NCBI GenBank assembly: GCA_013054445.1
Contig: JAAMPI010001300.1
Coordinates: 1-16,297 of the forward strand
DNA from: Cudoniella acicularis
Taxonomy: Eukaryota; Ascomycota; Leotiomycetes; Helotiales; Helotiaceae
DNA length: 16,297 nt
Direction: 5' to 3'
Shown here: piece by piece, positions 1 to 8,201 of the stretch
Position numbering within the stretch: the stretch's first letter is position 1
Layout: the number at the start of each line of letters is the position of its first letter
Notes under the pieces: generated by a model
What the model saw: only the letters and a program-made list of their open reading frames with translations
What the model was told of the DNA's origin: nothing
Databases searched by the model: none
Made by a program: the position numbers and the translations under genes

Positions 1-190
1 GCGTATCTTAATTATATATTTAGATTCTAGGTCGATTATTAGATACTTTAAATATCTAAGACAGCGACTTTTTATAGCTAAATAGCTTTATTATTTATAT
101 AATACTTAACTAGACCCTTAGCCCTCTTAAAAGATAATATAGGTATTAAGAAAGCTATAATAATTATATAAATTTATTTATATAAAATTT

Positions 191-208
191 AAAGTTAAAG
201 TTAAAGTT
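191..208 (+). repeat. AAAGTT hexamer, three tandem copies
   Basis: Three perfect head-to-tail AAAGTT units in AT-rich sequence. A short microsatellite with no visible function. Confidence 0.7.
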
Positions 209-317
209 AAAAGATAGCTATTAGAAAAACAAACCTAGCTAATAAGAACACGTAGACCGCGTTTTAGCTTAATAATCACTCGCTATTTTAGGTTTAGCGT
301 GCCGCGGGGTCGCGTCG

Positions 318-324
318 TATAAAA
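318..324 (+). promoter_or_regulatory. TATA-like box before Fot1 transposase relic
   Basis: TATAAAA followed by a G-run lies inside the most GC-rich part of the leader, about 170 bases before the degenerate start codon of the transposase frame. It could be the element's core promoter. The inference rests on position and the motif only. Confidence 0.3.
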
Positions 325-494
325 GGGGGTATCCTATAATATAAGTCCGTATATATCTATTCCGACTATCCCTCTATTCCGACTACCCGAAAATCACCCG
401 AACTATATACCGCTACTCTAGAATAATTAATTATAACTTATTTAATTCTAATTAGAATATTCTAAAAATTTAAATCCTGATTCTTAAGTTAAAT

Positions 495-1811
495 ATATCT
501 AATTATACGGAAGACGATATTATTCTAGCTATTTAGGCTATTATAAATAGCTAGGGTATTCGGGCGGCTTCCCGAGAATAGGGTATTCTATATACTACCC
601 TTAGAGGCCGAGTAGCTAGTATAGAGAACCACTTTAAATTAGTAGAATATCAGTAGAGGCTTTCTAAGGTCTAAGAAGACTATTTAGCTAACTAGGTTCT
701 TATCTAGGAGGCCTTTAGATACCCTCTTACCTATACGTAAATTAGGGAATTTACTTAGCGTATCCTAACTATTAAGGGGGACTATAGCCTAGTCGGAAAG
801 CACTAGCTATAGGCCTTTTTATAGAGGAATCTAGTTCTTAAGACTAAGAGATATAAATCTATTGATTCTTAGCGTATAAATAGGGCTATATCTGATATTA
901 TTAAGTCCTAGTTCTAGAAGCTTAATATTCTAGAAATCTAGGCTATTTAGCCTAAACACCGGTATAATATAGACGAATCTAGTATTATAGAAGGCCTAGG
1001 TATAAATAGCCTAGTAGTTAGAAGCTTAGAACGGTATAGGATCTAAAGAAAGTAGCCTAGATCTAAGGCCTAGACCTCCTTTATTAAGTATATCTCGGCG
1101 ATAAAGGTAGGGCTTTACCTACTTGTTATTTTTAAAGGGAAATCAGTATAAACATAGTAGTTTCTATAGGCCTTTAGCTTATTTAAGGGCTAGTAATTCA
1201 CAGCTATAGATAATAGCTAGACTATAGACTCTATAGCTATAGAATAGCTCTAGAAGGTATTCCTACCCTAGACCTATACGTAAGAGCCTAGGCTACTTAT
1301 TCTAGACGGCTATAAAAGCCACGAAACTATAGATTTTATATATACGTGCTATTTAAATAACGTATACCTATTATTCCTACTACTATACTCGTTATACGTC
1401 TTCTAGCCACTAGATCTATTAGTCTTCTTTTCTTTAAAAAGTCGATACTAGAAAGAAGTAGGATACCTAGCTACTATTACGGATTTAAGCCTAATTAGGA
1501 AGCAGAACTTCCTTCGCTATTATAAGAAGGCTTATAAAGAAGCCCTATCTATAAGCAATATTAAAAGTAGCTAGAAAGTAACTAGACTTTGGCCTTAGAG
1601 TATAGCTAAGCTACTTATAAGCCCCCTACTCCTAGAGAACAGTAATAAAGCTAGCAAGACTCTAGCGTAGCCTTTAGGGGGGCAGAGTAGGCTAGTTCAG
1701 GCTACGGAAGCGTCCTAAATTACTTGGTCTACGCCTAGGAAGTCGACTAAACTCAAGAACCAGGCCCTAACGTTCTAGCGGATAGAGGACCCCGATTCGT
1801 ATACCTAAAGG
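495..1811 (+). pseudogene. Fot1/pogo-type DDE transposase, RIP-inactivated and 3'-truncated
   Basis: Relic of a pogo-family cut-and-paste transposase (CENP-B-type helix-turn-helix DNA binding plus DDE nuclease). Read from 495, where the expected ATG has become ATA, one frame is followed almost to 1811 with many TAG/TAA stops at Gln/Trp positions. Visible landmarks are an N-terminal HTH stretch containing GIRAASRE and YTTLRGR, then a second HTH-like block with PLTYT and KRYKSIDS. These are followed by the catalytic segments YNIDES (first Asp), LLILDGYKSHET (second Asp) and PLDLLVF (third Asp), and a C-terminal segment NSNKASKTLA. Stops thin out after about 1680. The frame ends at the LTR A boundary before the usual C-terminal coiled-coil region, and the missing tail is not found elsewhere in the window. 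It is not functional. The family call is secure; the subfamily (Fot1 versus Pot2/Tan1-like) is not. Confidence 0.85.
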
Positions 1812-2233
1812 TATAACGGATCTGTGTCTTACTTAACTAAAGACGGCGCCTTAGGTAAGCAGGAGGTCTGTCGGATTAGTAGTATAGAAGTGTGAGTAAT
1901 ATAATACTGTTAGTGGTTACTAACTAAGAAGCTTAGTACGTTATAAGCAATAATAGGTCAAAGTATAATATAAGATTACTAAAGTAATTTGAGCACGAAG
2001 CTCCTATCTAGTAAGGAAATCCCTCCGCTTATATAGATCCCTTATTCTTATAGGCCGTANGCAGCNNGANNGGCCGAAGGTCGNTTAGTCCTTCTACTAA
2101 GCCTCGGCCCTAGACTCTATCACCTGACTAGTCATATGATCTCGTGACTTAGGACCCTGGTTCTCTGTGCTGTTTCTATTGGTCGTAGCCGAGCCTTAGG
2201 CCTAGGCCTACACGTGGTTCTCAATTCGTGACA
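1812..2233 (+). repeat. LTR family A, copy 1 (solo, plus orientation)
   Basis: Begins TATAACGG (TG changed to TA, as RIP does) and ends TTCGTGACA, matching the 5'-TG...CA-3' form of an LTR. The same sequence occurs in reverse at 15437-15871 and partially at 2378-2511, which fixes the boundaries. It carries a TATA-like TTATATAGATCCC stretch near 2028-2041 and several N bases around 2060-2084. It interrupts the Fot1 transposase frame. The 5 bases before it (aaagg) and after it (cgact) differ, so there is no target-site duplication. No internal region of the parent retrotransposon is recognised in the window. Confidence 0.7.
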
Positions 2234-2377
2234 CGACTCCCCTAGATAGTGAGTCATTCGGTCAGTCGTCAAGTCATTAAATCGACTATCGATCAGAAGG
2301 ACAGGCTATTATCAAGTCATTGAATCGACGAGCGTCGAATCGAGTCATTGTGTCGACTACTATCAAGTCAATCTATC
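2234..2377 (-). repeat. U3 fragment of LTR family B, little RIP
   Basis: A slice of 144 bases aligns in the same strand orientation with 16009-16134, which belongs to a reverse-oriented LTR of the Gypsy-1 family. It is therefore a minus-strand U3 fragment. Relative to the 16009 copy it keeps CA and TG where the other has TA, and has about 18 extra bases near 2333-2355. It contains five AGTCA-centred repeats (near 2252, 2271, 2314, 2342, 2365), three of them followed by a TCGAC block. It is bounded on both sides by LTR A. Confidence 0.65.
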
Positions 2378-2511
2378 TATAACGGATCTAGGTCTACTTA
2401 ACTAAAGACGTCGCCTTAGGTAAGCAGGAGGTCTGTCGGATTGGTAGTATAGAAGTGGGAAGGCGAAGCAAGACTATCGGTGGTTGCTAACTAGAAAGCT
2501 TAGCACGTTAC
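2378..2511 (+). repeat. LTR family A, copy 2 (5' part only)
   Basis: The first 130 or so bases of LTR A, starting TATAACGG and matching 1812-1945 closely. It retains CA/TG where copy 1 has TA, for example at the GCTAACTAGAAAGCTTAGCA stretch. It stops abruptly at the 5' LTR of Gypsy-1, so Gypsy-1 appears to have inserted into it, but the rest of LTR A does not resume after the 3' LTR at 8446. Confidence 0.65.
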
Positions 2512-2647
2512 TGTCACAGACCTAGTGCAACGCACAGTCCTGTGACTAGTGAGACTCAGACAGTGTGGCGCTATATGCGACAGGAGGCTGCGACACGTCC
2601 CCCTAACCCCTTATCACGTGACCTCGCTTGCCAGTACTCACCTCCTG

Positions 2648-2655
2648 TATATAAG
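2648..2655 (+). promoter_or_regulatory. TATA box in 5' LTR
   Basis: TATATAAG lies at the U3/R transition, conserved with the 3' LTR and followed by a CT-rich tract typical of fungal transcription starts. It is the likely core promoter for the genomic RNA. Confidence 0.55.
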
Positions 2656-2735
2656 GCCCCTTCAGGGCCACCTCTCCTTCTTCTCTCCTCAGCTTAGTTT
2701 CTTCGTTAATACAGCATCTTCTTGCAAATACGTCC

Positions 2736-2747
2736 CACGTGACGTCA
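2736..2747 (+). promoter_or_regulatory. Composite E-box/CRE-like site in 5' LTR
   Basis: CACGTGACGTCA joins a CACGTG E-box to a palindromic TGACGTCA of the bZIP/CRE type. The TGACGTCA half recurs in the 3' LTR at 8409-8416. It lies downstream of the TATA box, so a role in R/U5 regulation or simply conserved leader sequence is possible. Binding is inferred from motif only. Confidence 0.35.
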
Positions 2748-2777
2748 GGGCCCTAGTGCCTTTGCAGAGCTGTAACA

Positions 2778-2897
2778 TTAAACTAAGCTCTCCCCTCTTT
2801 GCCTGGGAAGGCTCTAGAATATCCCACCCGACGACGAATCACCGTGCGACGATTGCACGAACCTACGATATAAACAAGACGAACAACTGACCTCACA
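2778..2897 (+). other. Untranslated leader of Gypsy-1
   Basis: Segment between the 5' LTR end and the gag start. A primer-binding site should begin here, but the first bases (ttaaactaagctc) show no obvious match to a tRNA 3' end, so the priming mechanism is not resolved. No conserved gene is present. Confidence 0.5.
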
Positions 2898-4067
2898 ATG
2901 CCACCACGTACTGGAAGTCCCTCTAAGGGCAAAGCCCCTGAACTACCACCCCCGGACGACTCGATCACAGAACGCTTCGACAGCGAGTCTATCGACGTCT
3001 ATACCCAACTCCAAGCCCTCCAGCAGTCCCAGGTGGACCAGCAACTCAAATCACAACAAACTGATCAAAAGATGGACCAGATACAGGACCTTCTACACCA
3101 ACTCCTAGCGAGAGACGAATCACGTGGTCGATCTATACGACGACCTAGACACCCCTCTGAGGCTCCTGTTCCTACAGTAGAGCGCCACTCAGACACCCCC
3201 CCAGCTAGCTCTCAGGGGAAGCGCTCGGCTAAGGTTCCCGACCCCCCTAAGCTAACCGACGGCCTACAACCTACCTTCGAGTACTGGCAGGTCCAGATCT
3301 ACGGCAAATTCAAGGTCAACTCGGACCACTTCGATAGCGAGGATGCCCGTATGTACTTCGTATTCAACTGTACGGATAGAGATGCCNAGAAGCACCTATA
3401 CCCTCGGTATNNACCCGACGCTAGCGACCCCTTTCTTACAGCCGACGAGATGATCGACTACCTTAGAGAGATCNACCTNAACCCCTATCGAGTACGCGAC
3501 GCTAGGCACGAGTACAAGCTACTANAGATGAAAAATAGCCAGTCTTTCCACGAGTTTAAGACTCAATACCTCCACTTAGCAAATGAGGCTCGGATCCCTG
3601 CCTCAGAGCGCTTCGACGACTTATATGATAAGCTGACTATTGCTTTACAAGCACAACTCCTTCCTNAGCGCCACAATCTCCGCCAGGATGTCCAGGAACT
3701 CTGCCGAGTCACCGCCGGGATCGATACGGAACTCAAGAGGCTTAACGTACGAAGGAACCAGGAGAAGGGAGAACGAGCGCCTAGGACCACTACTGCCACG
3801 AGCGCTAAGGCACCTGCTTACACCCCTCCGGTTACCCACCGACCAAGCCCCGGTCTAACTCCTACCCNAGCACCAACTATCCTCCCTCGGACGACTCCTG
3901 CCCCTGAGAAGCGACTCTACAGTTCTACGCCGGCACCTCTTACGTGCTATAACTGTGGCGAACTTGGTCACGTGTTAAGGGATTGTACGAAGCCAAAGGA
4001 GGCTGTAGACGTCAAGGAAGTAGAAGGGCAGGTAGACGAAGAGGAGTCGGAAAACGAAGACGCCTAG
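2898..4067 (+). CDS. gag: Gag polyprotein of Gypsy-1 (389 aa, CCHC zinc knuckle)
   Basis: Structural protein that assembles the cytoplasmic virus-like particle and binds the element RNA. The start ATG lies 120 bases past the 5' LTR with a purine-poor CACA context. Residues 1-120 are Gln- and Pro-rich with a predicted coiled-coil (QALQQSQVDQQLKSQQTDQK). Residues about 125-260 are the retrotransposon Gag core, with FEYWQVQIYGKF and a later SFHEFKTQYLHLA block. At about 351-363 CYNCGELGHVLRDC is a perfect CX2CX4HX4C zinc knuckle, and an acidic tail follows. It is open throughout, with a handful of N codons, several of which read NAG or NNA (Gln versus stop if N is C/T). The 3' end overlaps the protease frame by 85 bases in the -1 frame. 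Low RIP load contrasts with the RT region downstream. Confidence 0.85.
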   Translation: MPPRTGSPSKGKAPELPPPDDSITERFDSESIDVYTQLQALQQSQVDQQLKSQQTDQKMDQIQDLLHQLLARDESRGRSIRRPRHPSEAPVPTVERHSDTPPASSQGKRSAKVPDPPKLTDGLQPTFEYWQVQIYGKFKVNSDHFDSEDARMYFVFNCTDRDAXKHLYPRYXPDASDPFLTADEMIDYLREIXXNPYRVRDARHEYKLLXMKNSQSFHEFKTQYLHLANEARIPASERFDDLYDKLTIALQAQLLPXRHNLRQDVQELCRVTAGIDTELKRLNVRRNQEKGERAPRTTTATSAKAPAYTPPVTHRPSPGLTPTXAPTILPRTTPAPEKRLYSSTPAPLTCYNCGELGHVLRDCTKPKEAVDVKEVEGQVDEEESENEDA

Positions 4068-5050
4068 GCAAAGACTCCTTCCTAGGCAAGTTCGGAGTTG
4101 ATCTTATAGAGATTGACTTAAGTCAGCTAATGGGAGGCCCCCACTTGACTATTCTATGTACACTATCAAAGAATGGATATAGTATTAAACTCAAAGCTCT
4201 CGCTGACTCTGGAGCAAATGGTTTCGTTTTTATCGACACACTCTGTGCCTCAGATATCGNAAGGTTCTTAGATCTTAAGCCCGAGCGACTACCTCGTACG
4301 ACTATAGTAAGAGGCTACGACGGGAAAACAGAGAACTCGATTACCCACTTTTTACGGCTACACCTAACAATCGACGGACGAAAACAATATAACCTCCCCC
4401 TTCTAATCCTTAACCTTNGTTCCCACGACTNTATCCTCGGACGGAAGTGGCTAGACTACTTCCGTATCTTAGTCGACGCCCGTAAGCGCTGCCTTCAGTG
4501 GCCTGAAGACCTACAGCTATCCCAGTCGGTTATTAAGGATATAATTATTGATCGAAAGACGCTCGTCCCCCGCTCCCTACAATCCGACTTCCAGAACGAC
4601 GTAGACGCACGTGACAGGGCCTTTGACGCAGAAGATCGACGTCGAGCTGCTGGCAGAGCCTCAATCCACGCCTGCGTAGAAGACTCTAGCGACGATTCTG
4701 ATTCTACCCCTGATTCTGGCGACGACTCAGACCGCAACTCTTCGTACGACTCGGACACTAGCGTCGAGCCCGATCCGACCAATAAGAAGCCAGCTTGGAA
4801 GCCTACAGTCCGACGGACCTTTAAGTGGGATACCCAGGATAGCCTCCGGAGGATNGAAGGCGCCTTAACNGGAGTCGTCCGAATNAAAGAGACCCCTTAC
4901 CNAAAGAAGCAATATCCTNGACCGTCTAAACCTCAGGAGACGACTATCGATATCGTAGTCATTAGTGTTATAGGGACTCACTTTAATCTAAAGCGTCCTA
5001 AGAACGAGGCCTTTACGGCTAGCATATACGAAATCGACNAGATTCTCTAG
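3983..5050 (+). CDS. pol: Gypsy-1 Pol, aspartic protease and linker (open segment)
   Basis: N-terminal part of the Pol polyprotein, which cleaves Gag and Pol during particle maturation. It is in the -1 frame relative to gag, so the ATG at 3983 is probably not a real start and expression would be by frameshifting. At about residues 74-80 ALADSGANG contains the retropepsin DSG catalytic triad. Near residue 150 the D-x-ILGRKWL block is the conserved second protease motif. Residues about 220-270 are an acidic, Ser/Asp-rich linker. The TAG ending the frame at 5048-5050 is in phase with a continuing RT-type frame and fits a RIP change of CAG, so this is a premature stop rather than the natural end. 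Many N bases sit in the last 60 codons. Confidence 0.75.
   Translation: MYEAKGGCRRQGSRRAGRRRGVGKRRRLGKDSFLGKFGVDLIEIDLSQLMGGPHLTILCTLSKNGYSIKLKALADSGANGFVFIDTLCASDIXRFLDLKPERLPRTTIVRGYDGKTENSITHFLRLHLTIDGRKQYNLPLLILNLXSHDXILGRKWLDYFRILVDARKRCLQWPEDLQLSQSVIKDIIIDRKTLVPRSLQSDFQNDVDARDRAFDAEDRRRAAGRASIHACVEDSSDDSDSTPDSGDDSDRNSSYDSDTSVEPDPTNKKPAWKPTVRRTFKWDTQDSLRRXEGALXGVVRXKETPYXKKQYPXPSKPQETTIDIVVISVIGTHFNLKRPKNEAFTASIYEIDXIL
4049..4055 (+). promoter_or_regulatory. Candidate -1 frameshift site in gag/pol overlap
   Basis: The pol frame lies -1 relative to gag and overlaps it from 3983 to 4067. Shortly before the gag stop the bases GGAAAAC occur in gag phase G GAA AAC. This is a weak heptamer (first three bases not identical), and I could not evaluate a downstream structure. 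The need for a frame change is clear; this site is only a candidate. Confidence 0.25.
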
Positions 5051-6738
5051 GAACGTCTTCTTNAGCCCGGCTTAGATAGTNAGGAAGACCTTAGCTCGGT
5101 CCCCGAGGCCTATTCAGACTACCTCGACGTGTTTTCTAAGGCTGCCTCCGACGCCCTACCTCNNNACCGNTCGTACGACNATAAAATCACTCTNNAAGCC
5201 GATAATAACCTANGATATAGCCCTCTATATAAGATAACGATAGAAGAGCTAGAGGCTACGAAGAAGTATCTAGTCGANAACTTATATAAGGGATTTATCG
5301 AACCTAGTNAGTCCCCTCTACGCCGCTCTAGTCCTCTTCGTNAAGAAGCCTAACNGAGGCCTACGGTTCTATATNGACTANNNGAAGCTTAATNAACTNA
5401 CCNNTAAAGATCGATACCCGCTCCCCCTGATCGACGAGACGCTAGCTCGATTAGGAAGGGCTAAGATCTTTANAAAGCTCGATATTCGTNAAGCTTTCNA
5501 CNNGATACGGATAAATCCCGATTNAGAAGAGCTNACTACCTTCCGGACGAGATACGGAGCCTATAAATNTAAGGTCTTACCCTTNNGACTAACTAACGGC
5601 CCGGCTACGTACTAGAGGTATATAAATNATGTCCTCTTCGACTACCTAGACGACTTCTATACTACTTATATCGACGATATCCTTGTCTACTNNGAGAACG
5701 AGTTAGATCANNAGCTCTACGTTAAAAAGGTCNTANAACGACTTCGCGACGCTNGCCTANAAGCCGATATTAAGAAGTGCGAATTCGGGGTTAAAAGGAC
5801 GAAGTATCTAGGCTTTATTGTTAACACCGACGGTATCGAAGTAGACCCTGATAAGGTCGAAGCTATCTGCGACTAGAAGGCCCCGGATACGGTCCGTGGT
5901 ATCTAGTCGTTCCTTAGATTCTATAACTTCTACCGACGCTTTATTAGAGACTACGGGGTTATAGCTAAGCCGCTTATACGACTCACTAAGACAGGAGTGC
6001 CCTTCGTATTTNGACAGGAAGCCTNGGACGCGTTCGAGGAACTTAAAGCACGTCTAACCTCCTCGCCGATTCTATAACACTACGATCCCGAACTATAGTC
6101 TATAATCGAGATAGACGCGTCTAACGAGGTAATAGCTAGGAGTCCTCTCTTAGTAGCATCTAGACGGCGAATAGTATCCGGTAGCCTACTTCTCAAAGAC
6201 TATAGCCCCGGTAGAGTATAACTACGAGATCTATAATAAGGAGATACTAGCTATCGTCCGATCTCTCGACGAGTAGCGTCTAGAACTATAGGGTATAGCG
6301 AAGAAGGTCTAGATCTATACCGACTATAAGGCCCTTGAGTACTTTATAACTATAAAGTAGCTTATAGGTCGACAAGCTAGATAGGCTAAGGCCCTNGCCG
6401 AATATCACTTTATTATTATATACTATATAGGACAGTAGAATATTAAGGCTAACGCGCTTACGCGACGGGACGACGAAGTTAAGCTACAGGACGGGATAAA
6501 AGCTGAATATAGGACGCGTGCCTTCCTGTCCCAGGACCAGATCGACCCTAAGATACTACGAGACCTTGGAATCGACGTAGACGACAGCGCTACGCTAGCC
6601 CTAGTCGAAGATGACTCGTTTGAAGAGAGCTTAGTTCTCGTCGATAGACTCCTACAGGCTAATAAGACCGCGCCGTCACTTCAAGCCTTACGGACTCAGG
6701 CACAAGAACAGGACTCAGAACTAACCCTAGAAGACGAT
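5051..6738 (+). pseudogene. pol: Gypsy-1 Pol, reverse transcriptase and RNase H (RIP-damaged)
   Basis: Copies element RNA into DNA and removes the template RNA. The protease frame continues to about 5312. A one-base insertion around 5312-5322 shifts it, and a second at about 6138 shifts it again into the integrase frame. RT landmarks are DRYPLPLIDETLARLGRAKI, LTNGPATY, the catalytic YIDDILVY at 5667-5690 (both Asp intact) and KCEFGVKRTKYLGF. RNase H follows with EIDAS near 6112, YPVAYFSKT and TDYKALEYF, then the region leading to integrase, NIKANALTRR. More than a dozen TAG/TAA stops fall mainly on expected Gln/Trp codons between 5590 and 6435, whereas 6480-6738 is clean. N bases cluster at 5160-5760. 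Confidence 0.8.
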
Positions 6739-7719
6739 TTGTTACTATATGGAGGACGACTGGTAGTCCCCGACGTAGATAACCTACGTACGGAGCTAAT
6801 CAAGGAAGCCCACGACCAGGTCTCTATAGCACATCCTGGCCGCGACAAGACATATCGACTTCTACGGCCCCGATATTACTGGCAGGGCATGCTTCAGGAT
6901 ATAGGACGCTTTATACGCAACTGCCACCCCTGTCGTAGAGCTAGCGTCCCACGTGATAAGACCCCTGGATTCCTACACCCTCTACCTGTNCCCGACCGTC
7001 CCTGGCAGCACGTGACTATGGANTTTAAGTCTATGCCAGTNGACANGNATGGATTCGACGCTNTATTTGTNACAATCGATAGNCTAAGNAAGCANNCTAT
7101 CTCNGAACCNTGCNATAAGACGATTACGGCTGAGGGCATGGCCCGACTCTATATCAAGAACGTCTATCGATACTACGGACCAGCACAGTCTATTGTCTCG
7201 GATAGAGGCCCGCAATTCGTCTCTCAATTCTGGAAAGAGCTCTGTCGTATCCTAGGAATTAAGCTTAAGCTGTCTACGGCCTATCACCCTCAGACAGACG
7301 GACAGACAGAGATTATGAACCAGTATCTAGACCAGAGACTACGACCTTTTGTGAACTATTATCAGGATAACTGGTCGGAATTGCTTCCTATGATGGATTA
7401 CGCCCAGCTTACCCTGCCACATAGCAGTATAGGCATGTCCCCGTACGAGCTACAGAATGGCTACCTCCCCCGGACCTCCTTTGACTGGAATACCCCTGCG
7501 GCTACGAGCGTCCAGGAACAGATTAGTCAAGAGAAGGCACGTGAGATAGCTAGCAGGATGCAAGGGGCTATACAGAAGGGTAAGGACCTTATGGCTAAGG
7601 CTCAAGCTAGAATGGAAAGGACTACGAACGAGTCTAGACGACCTGTCGACTTCGAAGTCGTGATAAGGTGTGGGTCTCTACTAGGAACTGGAGGACTCAG
7701 CGACCCAGCCGCAAGCTAG
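6739..7719 (+). CDS. pol: Gypsy-1 Pol, integrase (open, shifted at its 3' end)
   Basis: Inserts the DNA copy into the chromosome. The frame is open from about 6436, and the ATG at 6739 is internal to Pol rather than a true start. Residues 25 and 32 (His) with 62 and 65 (Cys) form the HHCC zinc-binding domain. The catalytic core has its first Asp at residue 95 (codon GAN, Asp or Glu by sequence), the second in VSDRGPQF (residue 155) and Glu in DGQTEIMN (residue 191). The 35 residues between the last two give the D,D(35)E spacing. After about residue 307 the frame departs from the family because a G appears missing near 7660, and the last 18 residues are out-of-frame sequence. The run of N codons at residues 84-130 masks much of the core's first strand. 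Confidence 0.8.
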   Translation: MLLYGGRLVVPDVDNLRTELIKEAHDQVSIAHPGRDKTYRLLRPRYYWQGMLQDIGRFIRNCHPCRRASVPRDKTPGFLHPLPXPDRPWQHVTMXFKSMPXDXXGFDAXFXTIDXLXKXXIXEXCXKTITAEGMARLYIKNVYRYYGPAQSIVSDRGPQFVSQFWKELCRILGIKLKLSTAYHPQTDGQTEIMNQYLDQRLRPFVNYYQDNWSELLPMMDYAQLTLPHSSIGMSPYELQNGYLPRTSFDWNTPAATSVQEQISQEKAREIASRMQGAIQKGKDLMAKAQARMERTTNESRRPVDFEVVIRCGSLLGTGGLSDPAAS

Positions 7720-8201
7720 ACCACCAGATGGCAGGAGACTTCGAGGTTACTAAGCAAGTTGGGAACTCGTACGAAGTCAAATTACCTGATTCTATAAAGG
7801 TCTACCCCGTCTTCCCACCGGATCGCCTCCGGAAGGCTGCCGACGACCCCCTGCCAGGACAAATAAACGACCCACCACCCCCTATAATAGTCGATACGGA
7901 AGAGGAGTGGGAGGTACAGGAGATACTAGCGTCTAAGCTACAGCGTAGAGCCCTCTTTTATAGAGCTGCCTGGGTAGGCCACGATGAGGACCTAAATTGG
8001 TACCCTGCTTCAGACTTTAAATACTCACCTCACAAGCTACGAGAGTTTCACCTACAATATCTAGCACAACCAGGACCTCCCAGGAAGCTAGCAGAATGGA
8101 TTAAGGCATGGGAAGAGGGTAGAGACTCGTANGACGAGCTNGACGACGATATAGCACTNCNTATACGCTTAAGGGCAAGCTTTTTTAGAGGGGGGGGGTG
8201 A
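7668..8201 (+). CDS. pol: Gypsy-1 Pol, integrase C-terminus with chromodomain (separated by frameshift)
   Basis: Continuation of integrase in the next frame after the one-base deletion near 7660. It begins with the GPY/F-like region ([21 protein letters not shown], then [21 protein letters not shown]). A chromodomain follows at about 7896-8060 ([32 protein letters not shown]), the module that in chromoviruses binds modified histone tails and steers integration to heterochromatin. The internal ATG is not a real start. The natural stop TGA at 8199-8201 touches the 3' LTR and lies in the polypurine tract. Confidence 0.75.
   Translation: MWVSTRNWRTQRPSRKLDHQMAGDFEVTKQVGNSYEVKLPDSIKVYPVFPPDRLRKAADDPLPGQINDPPPPIIVDTEEEWEVQEILASKLQRRALFYRAAWVGHDEDLNWYPASDFKYSPHKLREFHLQYLAQPGPPRKLAEWIKAWEEGRDSXDEXDDDIAXXIRLRASFFRGGG
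8187..8201 (+). other. Polypurine tract of Gypsy-1
   Basis: AGAGGGGGGGGGTGA immediately before the 3' LTR, the expected primer site for plus-strand DNA synthesis. An equivalent purine run in reverse lies at about 16161-16178 next to the reverse LTR B. Confidence 0.7.

Larger units (their letters stand above)
1..494. other. AT-rich RIP-affected leader upstream of Fot1-like relic
   Basis: No reading frame or RNA gene is recognisable. The stretch is dominated by TpA-rich sequence, as expected after RIP. A more GC-rich island at about 295-400 holds a TATA-like box and two adjacent copies of a tattccgacta motif (about 358-390). It probably contains the 5' terminal inverted repeat and untranslated leader of the Fot1/pogo element that follows, but I could not identify the repeat end because the matching 3' end is missing from the window. 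Confidence 0.4.
2512..2777 (+). repeat. 5' LTR of Gypsy-1
   Basis: Runs from TGTCACAGACC to TGTAACA, 266 bases. From the ACTCACCTCCTG stretch at about 2636 to the end it is nearly identical to the 3' LTR (8202-8446). Upstream of that point the two are essentially unrelated apart from the first dozen bases. It carries a TATA box, a pyrimidine-rich CTCTCCTTCTTC stretch just downstream, and a CACGTGACGTCA composite site. Confidence 0.8.

Noticed and set aside
1..494. Centromere, telomere or replication origin in the AT-rich leader
   Set aside because: No telomeric repeat or defined origin motif; the AT-richness is accounted for by RIP.
2234..2377. CRISPR-like or iteron array from the AGTCA repeats
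   Set aside because: Units are short, imperfect and irregularly spaced, and the block is a U3 slice shared with an LTR.
2549..2890. Open frame of 113 codons across the 5' LTR and leader
   Set aside because: It lies inside LTR/R/U5 and leader sequence, matches no family, and the equivalent frame is not kept in the 3' LTR.
3563..3858. Short frames on both strands inside gag
   Set aside because: They overlap the well-supported Gag frame and have arbitrary composition.
4495..4782. Minus-strand Ser-rich frame of 95 codons
   Set aside because: It is the complement of the Asp/Ser-rich linker of Pol; low complexity explains it.
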